Of a stretch of DNA of 42,223 nucleotides, positions 9,314-18,580 are shown one piece after another. Source of the stretch: a candidate division SR1 bacterium (GTDB taxonomy: Bacteria; Patescibacteriota; Gracilibacteria; Absconditabacterales; Absconditicoccaceae); assembly GCA_026397515.1 (NCBI GenBank), contig JAPLUU010000011.1, positions 25,150 through 67,372 of the forward strand, written 5' to 3'. The translations under genes and the position numbers were made by a program. Position 1 is the stretch's first letter. Every line of letters begins with the position of its first letter. The notes beneath the pieces were generated by a model. The model was not told where the DNA came from. It did no database searches and saw only the letters and a list, made by a program, of their open reading frames with translations.

Positions 9314-10632
9314 TATTTGTCGAATTTTGCTTTTACATATCTGTATACTTCTTCTAGTGTTGTCATTCATTTGATGATTTTAAAAACACCATCTCTTTCG
9401 AGATTGATCATACCTCTTTCTAATGCTATGCTTTCTACTTCAAATGATGATTTACCATCCAAAAGCATATTTTTTATTTCATCAGTATAATCCATCATTT
9501 CAAAAAGACCTACTCTGCCCTTATATCATGTTCATCCACATACTGCACATTTTTCTTTTGTTATTGGATCTTTCCCGCTTCCTGTATAAATCATTGCATT
9601 ATTGATAAAATCATTTCGTTGTTGTTGATCTATTCCTCTACTAAGAATCTCTTTTTTGAGTGCTTCTTTTTCGAAGTTTCTAAAGCTTTCTTTTGCATAT
9701 TTATACTTAGGATCGTCTTTTACTGATGTTTGAATCTTACAATGATCACAGACTCTTCTGATCAATCTTTCAGCCATTACCAGGTTAAATGTACCTACAA
9801 GCATATACGGTTTTGCTCAGAGATTATATACTCTCGTAATCGTTTCTGATGATGAATTGGTATGTACAGTAGAAAATACTAAGTGTCCAGTCATGGCTGA
9901 TTCCATAGCCATATCAAGTGTTTCTCTATCACGAATTTCTCACACCATCATAATATCAGGATCTTGTCTAAGTCCTCCTCTGAGTCCATTAGCAAAACTA
10001 AATCCAATATCTGCTCTGATTTGTGCTTGGTTGAGTCCAGCCATTTTGTTTTCTACTGGATCTTCATAGGTAATAATATTTACTTCGGTTGTATTCACAT
10101 AATCAAGACACGCATACAAAGTTGTTGTTTTACCTGAACCTGTAGGTCCTGTCATAAGAATAATTCCGTTTGGATATTCTAGATGTCTAAAGATAATATC
10201 TTTGTTACTTCCTTCGATTCCTAACTGTTCTAATGGGGGAATTTTTTTGGATTTATCTACGATACGCATTACGAGACATTCTCACCATACACTTGGAAGC
10301 GTATTAGCACGAAGATCGATTTCTTTGTTCGTCAATGTCACACTTGATACTCTCGCATCTTGCGGTACTCTCTTTTCATCTGGTCTCATTTGTCCAGATT
10401 CTATTTTGAATTTTGAAATAATACTTTCATGAAGATTTTTTGGATACTGCACAAGTTCTTCGAGTATTCCATCGATTCTAATTCTGATTCTACAATAACT
10501 TTCCAATGGTTCAATATGGATATCTGATGCTCCTGCTTCAACGGCTACGGTCAAAAGTGTAGCAAAAATATTCACTACATCTGATTGAAGAACTGCCTCA
10601 TCTAATTTTGCTTTGTAATCAATGTCGATCAT
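9313..10632 (-). CDS. pilB: Type IV pilus assembly ATPase PilB/GspE
   Basis: A 439-residue secretion-family hexameric ATPase that powers pilus extension from the cytoplasmic face. Domains: N2-type region with [10 protein letters not shown] (residues about 35-45) and [10 protein letters not shown]; ATPase core with Walker [11 protein letters not shown] (about 155-164), Asp box region TYEDPVE, Walker [21 protein letters not shown], and the His box (STVHTN). A tetracysteine zinc site follows: CDHC and later CAVCGGTGYKGR, in which both the second and third Gly are TGA. It lacks the longer N-terminal MshEN/N1 region of many PilB. First gene of a pilB-pilC-secreted protein operon behind a strong promoter at 10743-10771. 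No pilT-like gene is in the window. Confidence 0.95.
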
Positions 10633-10742
10633 CGTTTCTTTAGTATTATGTGGTAAATGGTAGTATGTAGTAATTACACACTTTGTGTATAATTTCTATG
10701 GCGTAAAAACTCTCAAAATGTTCCAGTTTTTATCACATCTCA

Positions 10743-10771
10743 ATTATATCTGAAAGTAGCAAAAAAAGCAA
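10743..10771 (-). promoter_or_regulatory. Sigma-70 promoter of the pilus operon
   Basis: On the minus strand TTGCTT (-35) and TATAAT (-10) are separated by 17 nt, an almost ideal vegetative promoter. The leader is about 100 nt. The -10 and the next 22 nt are nearly identical to those of the fibre gene promoter at 37293-37321. The rest of the leader can form a hairpin, AAAAACT pairing with AGTTTTT around 10700-10726. Confidence 0.75.
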
Positions 10772-10854
10772 ATTTTTAGTAAAAAAATACCCCTATATTA
10801 GTGAGTCTAATTAGCTTTTTTATCCTATTTTTTCTTTCTATTTGTAATATTATA

Positions 10855-10883
10855 TTGACTTCTTATATGTAAATGTATATCTT
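10855..10883 (+). promoter_or_regulatory. Probable promoter of the 10911 gene
   Basis: TTGACT and TATCTT with a 17-nt spacer lie 28 bp before the ATG of the membrane protein. The -35 is good and the -10 is weak. Confidence 0.4.
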
Positions 10884-10910
10884 ATTATAAATAAACAAAA
10901 AAATAAAAAT

Positions 10911-11330
10911 ATGACTAGAAAATTTAAAATTATTACTACAAGAAAATTTAAAATTTTTATCTCCTGTGTTCTATTGTTAATTTCGCTAACAGGTCCCTAT
11001 CTCTATGTATTAACTATTTTTTATTCATTACCTTATGGGTGGATTAAATCCGTTATTGCATTAAGTTGTCTTCTATCTACTTTTGCTATAATACAATTTT
11101 CAATTTATCGTTTACTGCATTTGTCAAAAGCTAAATATACTTTTGATAAAAAAGTTGAGATTATCTCTAAGTCATTATTTGGACTTAAAAATCCTAAAAT
11201 TCCTTTATCTAGCGATTTCAAGAAAGCGACAAAATCTATTGAAGATTTAAAAATTTGGATTTCTGCATATGAAAGGTATCTTCAGGAACAAGAAAAAATA
11301 ACAGATATTCAAAACCCTTTTTTTGATTAA
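10911..11330 (+). CDS. Two-span membrane protein, unknown
   Basis: A 139-residue protein with two hydrophobic segments, at about residues 15-38 (IFISCVLLLISLTGPYLYVL) and 45-65 (SVIALSCLLSTFAIIQF), followed by a polar helical C-terminal half with many Lys and Glu. The N-terminus carries a short repeated stretch, RKFKI at residues 3-7 and again at 11-15, encoded by a near-direct DNA repeat. No TGA occurs in frame. It is a monocistronic unit between its own promoter and the terminator at 11355-11383. No family recognised. Confidence 0.7.
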   Translation: MTRKFKIITTRKFKIFISCVLLLISLTGPYLYVLTIFYSLPYGWIKSVIALSCLLSTFAIIQFSIYRLLHLSKAKYTFDKKVEIISKSLFGLKNPKIPLSSDFKKATKSIEDLKIWISAYERYLQEQEKITDIQNPFFD

Positions 11331-11354
11331 AGCTCTATCAATATCTAATTATCT

Positions 11355-11383
11355 GCCGTGGTGTATTACCTCGGCTTTTTTTT
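11355..11383 (+). terminator. Rho-independent terminator
   Basis: GCCG-T-GG and CC-T-CGGC form a stem with one T-T mismatch and a 7-nt loop, followed by eight T. It ends the transcript of the membrane protein 25 bp upstream. Confidence 0.8.
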
Positions 11384-11385
11384 AT

Positions 11386-11413
11386 TTGAAAAAAAGAAAC
11401 TATAGTATATACT
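11386..11413 (+). promoter_or_regulatory. Probable promoter of the resolvase-related gene
   Basis: TTGAAA and TATACT with a 16-nt spacer directly follow the terminator; the expected start lies only about 10 nt before the ATG at 11431. Confidence 0.5.
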
Positions 11414-11430
11414 TGAATCACATCGTTTTT

Positions 11431-11835
11431 ATGTTGTTAAAAAAATTCATGAATCCTGATCTTTGATTGATTATCGTCTGAATTATTATCTGAATTATCG
11501 TTTGATATTTGGTTGCTAAGGTGTATTTTATGTTTACCATCAAAAGACAAAGAAGCGATGCGGTAACGAGGTCTCGTAATGTCGTTCTTGGCCATGTTCA
11601 CGAAAAAATAGCTCCTCTTTTGCCAAATTTTCCTTATTCGTACAAAGATTTGGTGTTTTTGTGAAAAGGAGTTGATTATCTTGTCCTCGATGGTCTCTCA
11701 AAAGGTAATCTGAGTCAGATTGTTTTTTTGGAAATCAAAAGCGGTGTCTCTAGTCTTAATAGAAATGAACAAATGGTCAAAAATTGTGTAAACCAGAAAC
11801 GTGTACTTTATGAGGTATGGAGAAATGAAAATTAA
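11431..11835 (+). CDS. Holliday junction resolvase-related endonuclease (Endonuc_Holl)
   Basis: A 134-residue protein matching the Pfam family of nucleases related to archaeal Holliday junction resolvases. A membrane anchor fills residues 12-33 (LIIVGIIIGIIVGYLVAKVYFM; three or more Gly are TGA). It is followed by RQRSDAVTRSRNVVLGHVHEKIAPLLPNFPY, FLGKGVDYLVLDGLS and IVFLEIKSGVSSLN. The D...(E)xK pattern of the PD-(D/E)XK fold is visible as VDYLV and LEIKSG. Membrane anchoring is typical for this family, and its role is not established; DNA processing at the envelope is one possibility. It lies just upstream of tRNA-Arg and nth and may share their transcript. Confidence 0.85.
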
Positions 11836-11905
11836 TTATGAATTATAAATGACGAATTGTGAATCAATACTGTCAAATTTATAGTTATTGATTGATTATC
11901 GAAAA

Positions 11906-11976
11906 AGGGTCGTGGTGAAATGGTATCACATCGGTTTCCGAAACCGTAGTCGTAGGTCCGATTCCTGCCGACCCTG
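11906..11976 (+). tRNA. tRNA-Arg (anticodon CCG)
   Basis: A complete cloverleaf: acceptor AGGGTCG pairs perfectly with CGACCCT; D stem GTGA/TCAC with loop AATGGTA; anticodon stem CGGT/ACCG with loop TTCCGAA giving anticodon CCG (reads CGG); 5-nt variable loop; T stem GTAGG/CCTGC with loop TCCGATT. The discriminator is G and the CCA end is not encoded. It precedes nth by 18 bp. Confidence 0.93.
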
Positions 11977-11994
11977 ATTTATATTGAATATATT

Positions 11995-12636
11995 ATGGAT
12001 AAAAAATTTGCTATCATATTCGCCTATCTCAAAGAACTTTTCCCAAGTCCAGAAACGGAGCTTCACTATGCTTCTCCTTTTCAATTTCTTGTTGCAGTGA
12101 TGTTGTCTGCTCAGGCGACTGATCTCCAAGTGAATAAAGTGACAGATAAAATTTTCAAGAAAATAAAGAAGACTGAAGACCTTTTGACGATGGGATTCGA
12201 TTCATTTGAACGTAGTATCAAGTCAGTAAATTATTATCATTCTAAGGCAAAACATATTCGAGAAACAGCGAAACTTTTGAAACAACGGAAGAAGATTCCG
12301 AGCGAATTAGATGATCTTTTGAAACTCCCATGAGTGGGTATTAAGACCGCTAAATTAGTTGCTCATGTCTTGTATGATAAACCGTTTATCGCTGTGGATA
12401 CTCATATCCATAGGGTAAGTAATAGACTCTGACTTGTGAAAACAACCGCACCAGAAAAGACTTCAGAACTTCTTGAAAAGCGTATACCAGATGAGTACAA
12501 AGATCATGCACATCACGCTTTAGTCTTATTTGGTCGTTATTATTGTACTGCTAGAAATCCTAAGTGTGAAGATTGTAAATTACAAAAAATATGCATTCAT
12601 TACAAGGAGTCATTCTGAACGAAGTGAATAATATAG
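11995..12636 (+). CDS. nth: Endonuclease III
   Basis: A 213-residue bifunctional DNA glycosylase/AP lyase of base excision repair. Helix-hairpin-helix LPGVGIKTAKLV holds the catalytic Lys (K of IKTA) with the first Gly as TGA at 12331-12333; the catalytic Asp is in VDTHIHRV. The 4Fe-4S motif C-X6-C-X2-C-X5-C is complete in CTARNPKCEDCKLQKIC. The last residues (ESFGTKGII, two TGA-Gly) are encoded by the left repeat of the GIY-YIG cassette, so the natural C-terminus has probably been replaced or extended by that insertion. Under the standard code the protein would end at 12618. Its Fe-S cluster would depend on the SufBC system at the window's left. Confidence 0.95.
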
Positions 12637-12980
12637 TTTTAGTTTTATTATACATATATGAATACTTACTATGTATATATTTTGACTACAAAACTTAATA
12701 AGTTGTTATATATTTGAGTTACTAATAATTTATCTAGAAGACTTTATGAACATAAAAACAAATTGGTGGATTGATTTACCAAAAAATATAATATAAACAA
12801 ACTTGTATATTATGAAGAGTGTTCCGATATAAAAGATGCCATAGTTAGGGAAAAACAGTTAAAATGATGGACTAGAATAAAGAAAAATATGTTAATTTTA
12901 GAAAACAATTCTTTAATCAAAGATTTAAGTGAAGAACGAAAATAGTAATTACTATATCCTTCGTTGTACTCAGGATGACA
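12609..12980. mobile_element. GIY-YIG cassette bounded by inverted repeats
   Basis: The left boundary GTCATTCTGAACGAAGTGAA (12609-12628) and the right boundary, read from the other strand, TGTCATCCTGAGTACAACGA (12980-12961), are imperfect inverted copies of the repeat GTCATYCTGA...GAAG. Strings close to GTCATTCTGAGCGAAGCGAA flank GIY-YIG genes in many bacterial genomes (from memory, not checked). The GIY-YIG gene fills the interior. The left repeat forms the last codons of nth, which fixes the insertion point. Confidence 0.6.
12658..12945 (+). CDS. GIY-YIG nuclease-domain protein (YhbQ-like)
   Basis: A 95-residue single-domain GIY-YIG protein. YVYILTT (residues 5-11) supplies the first motif and LLYIGVTNNLSRRLYEHK the second, with the usual Arg in RRLYEH; the catalytic Glu is expected in REKQLKGW, and NMLILENN...DLS is the family tail. 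Three Gly are TGA. Length matches the YhbQ/UPF0213 class (80-100). Function is uncertain; related proteins have weak nuclease activity or act in DNA repair. It lies alone within the inverted-repeat cassette between nth and the PAP2 gene. Confidence 0.92.
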
Positions 12981-13005
12981 ATGTTTTTATATTATATATG
13001 TTTCA

Positions 13006-13623
13006 ATGTTTAAAATTGTAGAACCTCAGTGGTGAGTAAATCTTTTGAAGTCGTTGTTTGCTTGGATGCAAGCGAGTGTTTTTTGGTCTCATTGGATACC
13101 CGTCTTAGCTGATGTATTTGTCTTCACCTACCCTGTCTACTTATGAGTTTTGTATATATATGGTATGGCCAAAAAGAAGCTTTATTATAAAATAGCAGCG
13201 TTATATATCGTAGCGGGTACTGCGATAACATATATCATAAACGTAGGTGTGCAATTCTTTGTCGATAAAATTAGACCAAATATTGTCTTATGATTAGCTG
13301 ATCTCAAGCATGAAACTATTCTAAATAAATTCCTGCCTACAAGCAGTTTTCCTTCTGATCATGCAGCTGTTACTATGAGTATCGCTATGATGTCATTGTT
13401 TCGAGGGATAAAAAATAAAGACAAAAAATTCCTCCGATTTGGAGGAATCTTGATTATATTTTCATTGATTACGTGATTTGCAAGAGTAACTTCTGGCGTA
13501 CATCGACCGACCGATATCATCGCGGGAAGTGTTATTGGCATCCTTATTCCTCTCTTGCTTATGCGAAAACCTATCTATACGTTTGGTACGGGAATAGCGG
13601 AAAGAATTGGAAAAGTTATTTAA
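13006..13623 (+). CDS. PAP2-family membrane phosphatase
   Basis: A 205-residue integral membrane phosphatase. The three PAP2 motifs are present in order: KIRPN as the end of KX6RP (residues about 88-92), FPSDHA for PSGH (about 117-122) and ARVTSGVHRPTDI for SRX5HX3D (about 160-172). Five or so hydrophobic spans surround them. UGA codes Gly at four or more positions. Likely substrates are undecaprenyl pyrophosphate or another lipid phosphate; with uppS and ddl in the same window a role in carrier-lipid recycling is reasonable, but this is inferred. Its stop codon overlaps the stop of the convergent 1068-residue gene by 2 bp. Confidence 0.9.
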
Positions 13624-16600
13624 ACTTTTGCTGGAGTTGTGGGTTCTCGTTCCGCATTTAATATAGTTTTATCACCTGTTGTAGTTTGTGATAATGTTAT
13701 TGTTCACTTATCTTTTGAAGTTATTATAACAGTATTTTTATCTGTATTTCATACCATTGAAAAAGTAGCTCACGCTGTTTTTAAATTTGTTATAGCAGAA
13801 GTATAAGCTTTTGTGGTATTTCCTGCATCTATCATGCTCAGTGTATTTGCTAGATGTACCATACTATCTGCAGATGTTGTTTTTTCGGTTGATCATATTT
13901 CAGTAATATATAATGGGAATTGCTTACTATCCGTTATAATATTTTTTTCTGGTATCAACATATTGTCTTGATACTCTTTTTGATCTCAAGTTGCTGTAGC
14001 ATTATATATGAAATCCTTTTCATAGACGAATGTTTTATATTTTTTTTCTGTTTCTGTTGTAATAATGTTTTTTTCTCAAGCAATCAATTTATCTTTGTTT
14101 TCAGTAAATTTTTCTGCGTCTGTTTTTACTGTTTCTACTAATGTTATTGTGTCTCAAGCGCGAAATTGTATTCTATCTTTAATTGTTAGATCGGTCTTCT
14201 TTGCATTCAGTGTTGGTACATATGTCTTTGTTTTGTCTGCTAATGTTACTAATGTAGCTTCTGTAGTTACTCCTTTAGTTGTTTTTATATTGATTGTTGT
14301 TGGTGCTGTTGTACTAGTTGTATCTATGATTTCATTAATTTTCTTTTCTCATCCTAATGTTGTTACTATTCCTGTTTTACTATCTACCCATTTTTCGTTA
14401 CCAAGAAATGCTAATACTTCTTTGGGTTTATCTACTACTTCTGTGACTTCGTCTTTTGCTAATACCACACCATTGTGTAATTTATTTTCTGTCATAACGA
14501 AAGAGAGATCTTTACTTGAAAATAGTGATGCTGTGAGATATCTAGCTATGTCAGCTTGGGTTGTTATCTTATATCTCTCTGCGTCAGATTTTTCACCTGT
14601 TTTTAATCCTTGTTCATTATATCCTGTACCTACTTTTTTTTCTTTTGTTTCTTCTTGTATGCTCGCATTGGCTGCAGCTATATTATTCCATGTAGCAGCA
14701 TCATCTAAAATTTTTGTCATCGCTCATTTAAATTCTTTTTCTTTACCAGGTAGTATCGCTGTAATTGATTGTTTACCTGTCGTACTATCTGTTGTAATAC
14801 TCACTATATCATTGATTTTTAATGTTTTGTCATATGTTGCTAATCATGCCTTCAGTGTGCTTACGTTTATATATTTGTAATATCAATTATCTTTGTTTTC
14901 TATAAGCGTGATATATTTTGTCTTCGCAACTGCATTAAATTCTGTCTCTAATTCTTCTCAGGTATCTAATTTACTTTCTGATTTTTTTGTCTCAAATTTT
15001 CAATTTTTAAATATATCTTTTACTGCATTTATTTGATCTTCTGACAATCAATACTCTTCTTTATACATTGCATCGATTCTTGTCTTACCAAATAATTTTT
15101 CCAGTGTTCCTTTGTTTACGCCAAGCATCTTTAATATACCCAATAACATAGGTCCAAATGCTTTGACCATTGCATCTAATCCTTGAGAAAATGTTTCTGC
15201 AAATGTTTTGGGATTATTTGTTACGAGCTGTAGTTGTATCTTTGCTAATAATTTTCCATTAACGCTTGCTGCATCTATTGTCCAGTTTTTTTGTATCTTC
15301 AAAAAATTTGCTTGTTGATTGGTAATATCTGTTCATAGATATTGAACGTTGATGGTAGTTCCATTTACTACAGTATTTAAATATTTGGAAAGTAATCATT
15401 CGTCTTTTGTTTGATTTATATAGTCTAGAATCACTCAGTAATATCAGTTTATTTTTGTAGTCTTATCGTTATCTGATTCGTGTGTAGTTATTATATCTTC
15501 TAATAATCATCCACCTATCAATCAGCTTAAAAATGTTGATGCCTCTGTTCATTTTCCATCTATTACATCTTTAAATTCTGCATAGCTTCATTGAGGGTCC
15601 AATGTTTTTAAATTTGATACAATATCTGTCCCTGTTCGTTTTCATGTATAATTTTCTGCTTGTGCTTGATACGTTGCATCTGTAGATGTTCAGAAAAAGA
15701 TATTTGATTTTTTTTCGTCTTTTGCTTTTACTTCTGGAACTGCTGGAACTGCTGGATTTCAATTTTTTGCCGCTACTGCAGGAACCGCTACTTTTGCTTC
15801 CATTGTCTTAAATGTTACCTTTATATAGTCATATTTAGTGTCTCTAGTATCTGATAATACTCATTTATTATTAGCATCGTCTCAGAAATTTTTTATTTCA
15901 TATGTATCTACGTCTTGTCCTCCATAGAGTGATAATAATTTCTCGAATTTTAATTGTTGTAGGTCTGTGGTTATAGAATCTGTTTTTTTCTTGCTCCATT
16001 TTTTATCTAATAATGCATTTCGTGCTAATTTGTCTGTTTCAAAAAGTTGTTTAGCTGTATTCCTATCTGGATCTTTTTCTGGATTTTTTACATCAAGTAA
16101 TAAATTGAGTGCGCTTGTTTCTATATTTTCTAGGGCAATTGTTTTATCACTTAATGTTTTTTTTAGTGTTACTAGTTTTGCTATTTCATCTAGATTGGTA
16201 GGTTGTGTTATTGAATTTGCTAATACGGTTAATGTTGCTAATTTTGCTTTATCAAAATTATTTACATTTGCTGGTGTTTTTTCTATATTTTTTAAATCAA
16301 TTCGATCCTGGAGTGATTCTATTGCTTTATCTACAATTTTCATATTATCTACCATTGTTGCGTCTGTTACGTCATAGTTTTTTGATATTTTAAATGCGTT
16401 GATATCATCGCTAAATGCTTTTTTTGCATCTTCAAAAACGGAAATATCAGCATATCAGTTTGTTATTCCTATTTTTTCAAAATTCTTTGATAGATTGGCT
16501 TTAATAACGTTTATTATATCTGGAGATGTCTTTAAAAATTCACTGATTGTGGCTTTTTCTATTGCTGCATTTTCTACCTCTGCGTTTCCCTTTTTTATTT

Positions 16601-16826
16601 CTTTTTTTTCTTCTTTGTTTCTATCTGCTTTTTTTGCATCTGATAGTTTAGTATCACCTTCAGTTTCGCTTTTTTTTTCAGTAGCATTTGTAATTGTTTT
16701 TATATTTTTTATAAAATCATCAACTGTTTTAGTATCTTTTGTAGGTATAAAATCCTTCAAGTTTTCCCCTGCGGCATCTTTTACTGTGCTTTTATTCTTT
16801 TCTACATGTAATTGTTCTGCTGACAT
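13620..16826 (-). CDS. Large 1068-residue protein, unknown
   Basis: One uninterrupted frame of 1069 codons under UGA = Gly. I recognise no family. It begins MSAEQLHVEKNKSTVKD without a signal peptide, has a strongly charged segment (residues about 55-90, Lys/Glu-rich), a helical region to about 330, a short Ala/Pro/Val repeat linker (AVPAV...PAVPAVPEV, about 350-370), a more hydrophobic stretch (AFGPMLLGILKMLGV, about 560), and a Thr-rich, beta-prone C-terminal third with repeated T-T-K/T-G-D motifs and a Pro-rich tail (EPTTPAKV). It could be structural or surface-exposed by a non-Sec route. It follows the 96-residue gene by 27 bp and ends inside the PAP2 stop codon. Codon use matches its neighbours (many UGA). 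Confidence 0.8.
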
Positions 16827-16853
16827 TTTTTTTGGTGATAATGGAATAAAAAA

Positions 16854-17144
16854 TTAGATGTTTTTGAGCATATCGTCTAGCATCGCTATTGATTTTTCGT
16901 CTCTAAGATGTGATTGTTGTTCTATAGTTTTTAACTTTTCAAGAAAGTCTTTTGATTTTTGAAGTTTTCTTTTGGCTTCGCCGTCTGTTATCTCGTTCAT
17001 CGTTTTTGTTAAAATACTGACTAACGTATCTATGGCGGTATCATCCAAAGCTTCTCCACTTATCAATATCTTCAGTCCTCTTGCCAATGGAAAGTAGTCC
17101 ATAGTAGTATCGAGTACTTTGAGGATGTAATCTTTTTTACTCAT
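16854..17144 (-). CDS. Small helical protein upstream of the 1068-residue gene
   Basis: A 96-residue acidic-basic helical protein beginning MSKKDYILKVLDTTMDYFPLARG, with no signal peptide, no Cys and no recognised domain. It ends 27 bp before the large gene in the same direction and starts after the terminator at 17212-17235, so the two probably form a separate two-gene operon. No TGA in frame. Confidence 0.7.
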   Translation of the reverse strand: MSKKDYILKVLDTTMDYFPLARGLKILISGEALDDTAIDTLVSILTKTMNEITDGEAKRKLQKSKDFLEKLKTIEQQSHLRDEKSIAMLDDMLKNI

Positions 17145-17211
17145 TATTGTATGACTAAACGATAAAACTATTTCGTATGTCTTAATACTACTCAGAATTA
17201 CTTCTAATTAC

Positions 17212-17235
17212 AAAAAAACCCCACTATTGTAGAGT
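17212..17235 (-). terminator. Rho-independent terminator after the TRM11-like gene
   Basis: On the minus strand ACTCTAC and GTGGGGT pair (with G-T pairs) around the loop AATA and are followed by seven T. It lies 24 bp after the stop of the methyltransferase gene. Confidence 0.75.
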
Positions 17236-17258
17236 TAATTTGTTGACATATTTTTAAT

Positions 17259-18290
17259 TTAACTTATAGTCATTATTTTTCTTCCTACTTGTTGTCATTC
17301 TCTTCCATAAATTTCAGGTATGCTCTGTATTTTTATTCCTATATTGGTCGCATATTTGGTTAATACTTGTTCTATACCATTTTCTTGCCCCACATATCGT
17401 GGAATAGTAAAGACGGCTACTGCTCACAGTTCTTTAATTCTATCTAAAAAACTTTTGTAGAGATCAACAACTCGTTCTTGAAACTTTTGAATATCTTGAT
17501 CTGAAGTTCATTTTTTTACGATTGGTCACAATCGTCATTCGGTAACGACTAATACGTCTTTTCCTGCTAATTGATTTCATAATTTCTCTTTAATGTCATG
17601 TTTGAATATTTCGAATTCTCTGTCGGGAGTATAAAAATTACTCGTTTTTCGCCATGTAGCGTTTTTTTCTGCATAATTGATTTTTATATCTGATCCTACA
17701 AAGTCATACCCCATATAATTGGCTAGCATTCCTGTTGTTCATGATCAGACAAACGGATCGTAAATACATATCTTTTCACTATCGAGCTGTGATTCGTGAA
17801 TAAATTTTGCTAGTCAGATATTGATCATCATATGTGCCAATTTTGCTGGCATCATCCCCATTTCCATACTGCGTCCTGGTTTTCCAAAATCTACTGCTTC
17901 ATATAATTCAATATTTTGATACTGTTCTACTATGCCGTAGAGACCATTTTCTAGATTGATGATTTCTTTTCATTTGTTTTTTATCTCTTTGTCGGTATGA
18001 AAGACATCAACGAGCTTGTATCTTCTAATTCAGACCGTCCTCTTGAGGTGTTTCCCGTTTGCTTCATTCTGAATTCATATAATCTTTACGTCAGTCAATA
18101 ATTCTTGTAAATCTTTCTCTTTTACTACTGTCCCTATTTTAATCGTTCCTCATAACTGTGGTAATAATTCTGGGTACTTTGTATCAAAAATCACTATCCC
18201 CTTCTTTGGATAGCTTATTTCTTTTGCTTTGACTAATTCTAGTTCAAGCATGCTTATTTCTGGATTCTTTCATAAGACTGCGAAGTACAT
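17259..18290 (-). CDS. TRM11/THUMP-type nucleic acid methyltransferase
   Basis: A 343-residue SAM-dependent methyltransferase of the UPF0020/TRM11 group. The core begins with GRSMEMGMMPAKLAHMMIN (the conserved substrate-side helix), then motif I YDPFVGSGTTGMLANYMGYDFVGSD (two Gly as TGA). Instead of the usual NPPY it has VTEGRLGPIVKKG, which matches the TEGYLGP-like variant of motif IV known in part of this group. The N-terminal 150 residues (MYFAVLGKNPEISMLELEL) resemble the N-terminal part of archaeal TRM-G10 proteins. The likely activity is tRNA guanosine N2 methylation, but a DNA target cannot be excluded. It stands between the terminator at 17212 and the hairpin element at 18416. Confidence 0.82.
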
Positions 18291-18380
18291 ATTTCAAAAT
18301 AACTAACAACTAAAAAATAGGAACTAACAGTTTCGGATTTGTTTTTATGTACTATACTGAAATTACTTTTGTATTCAAAA

Positions 18381-18410
18381 GAAAAAATCTGACTGAGTTG
18401 GCCAGATTTT
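18381..18410 (-). terminator. Rho-independent terminator downstream of atpC
   Basis: AAAATCTG pairs with CAGATTTT around an 11-nt loop; on the minus strand it continues into TTC and TTTT. It would end a transcript that leaves atpC (stop at 18581) and crosses the hairpin element at 18416-18490. Confidence 0.6.
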
Positions 18411-18415
18411 ATTCC

Positions 18416-18490
18416 CTATAGAAATTTAAACAATTTCTATAGATAGAAACGACGTGAAAGTTCTTTGTGGAACTTTCTGCGTCTTATTCT
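18416..18490. repeat. Two-hairpin element, copy 1
   Basis: Read on the plus strand: CTATAGAAATT (18416-18426) pairs perfectly with AATTTCTATAG (18432-18442). Next comes GATAGAAAC, then GACG (18451-18454) and GAAAGTTC (18456-18463), pairing with GAACTTTC (18470-18477) and CGTC (18480-18483), then TTATT. A second copy at 31137-31213 keeps the joints and changes both stems in a compensatory way. It lies between atpC and the TRM11-like gene. Strand of action unknown. Confidence 0.75.
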
Positions 18491-18580
18491 ATCCCTAGTC
18501 ATGATCATACAAAATATAAAGTTGCTAAACAAATACTTTATACATCCTGACAATATATCTCTTATTATATACTCGGCTTT

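Noticed and set aside
14065-14880. A 271-codon plus-strand open frame
   Set aside because: It is antisense to the continuous minus-strand frame of the 1068-residue gene, is Ser/Val/Phe-rich as expected from the reverse of Lys/Thr/Asn codons, and disappears as a distinct unit when UGA is read as Gly.
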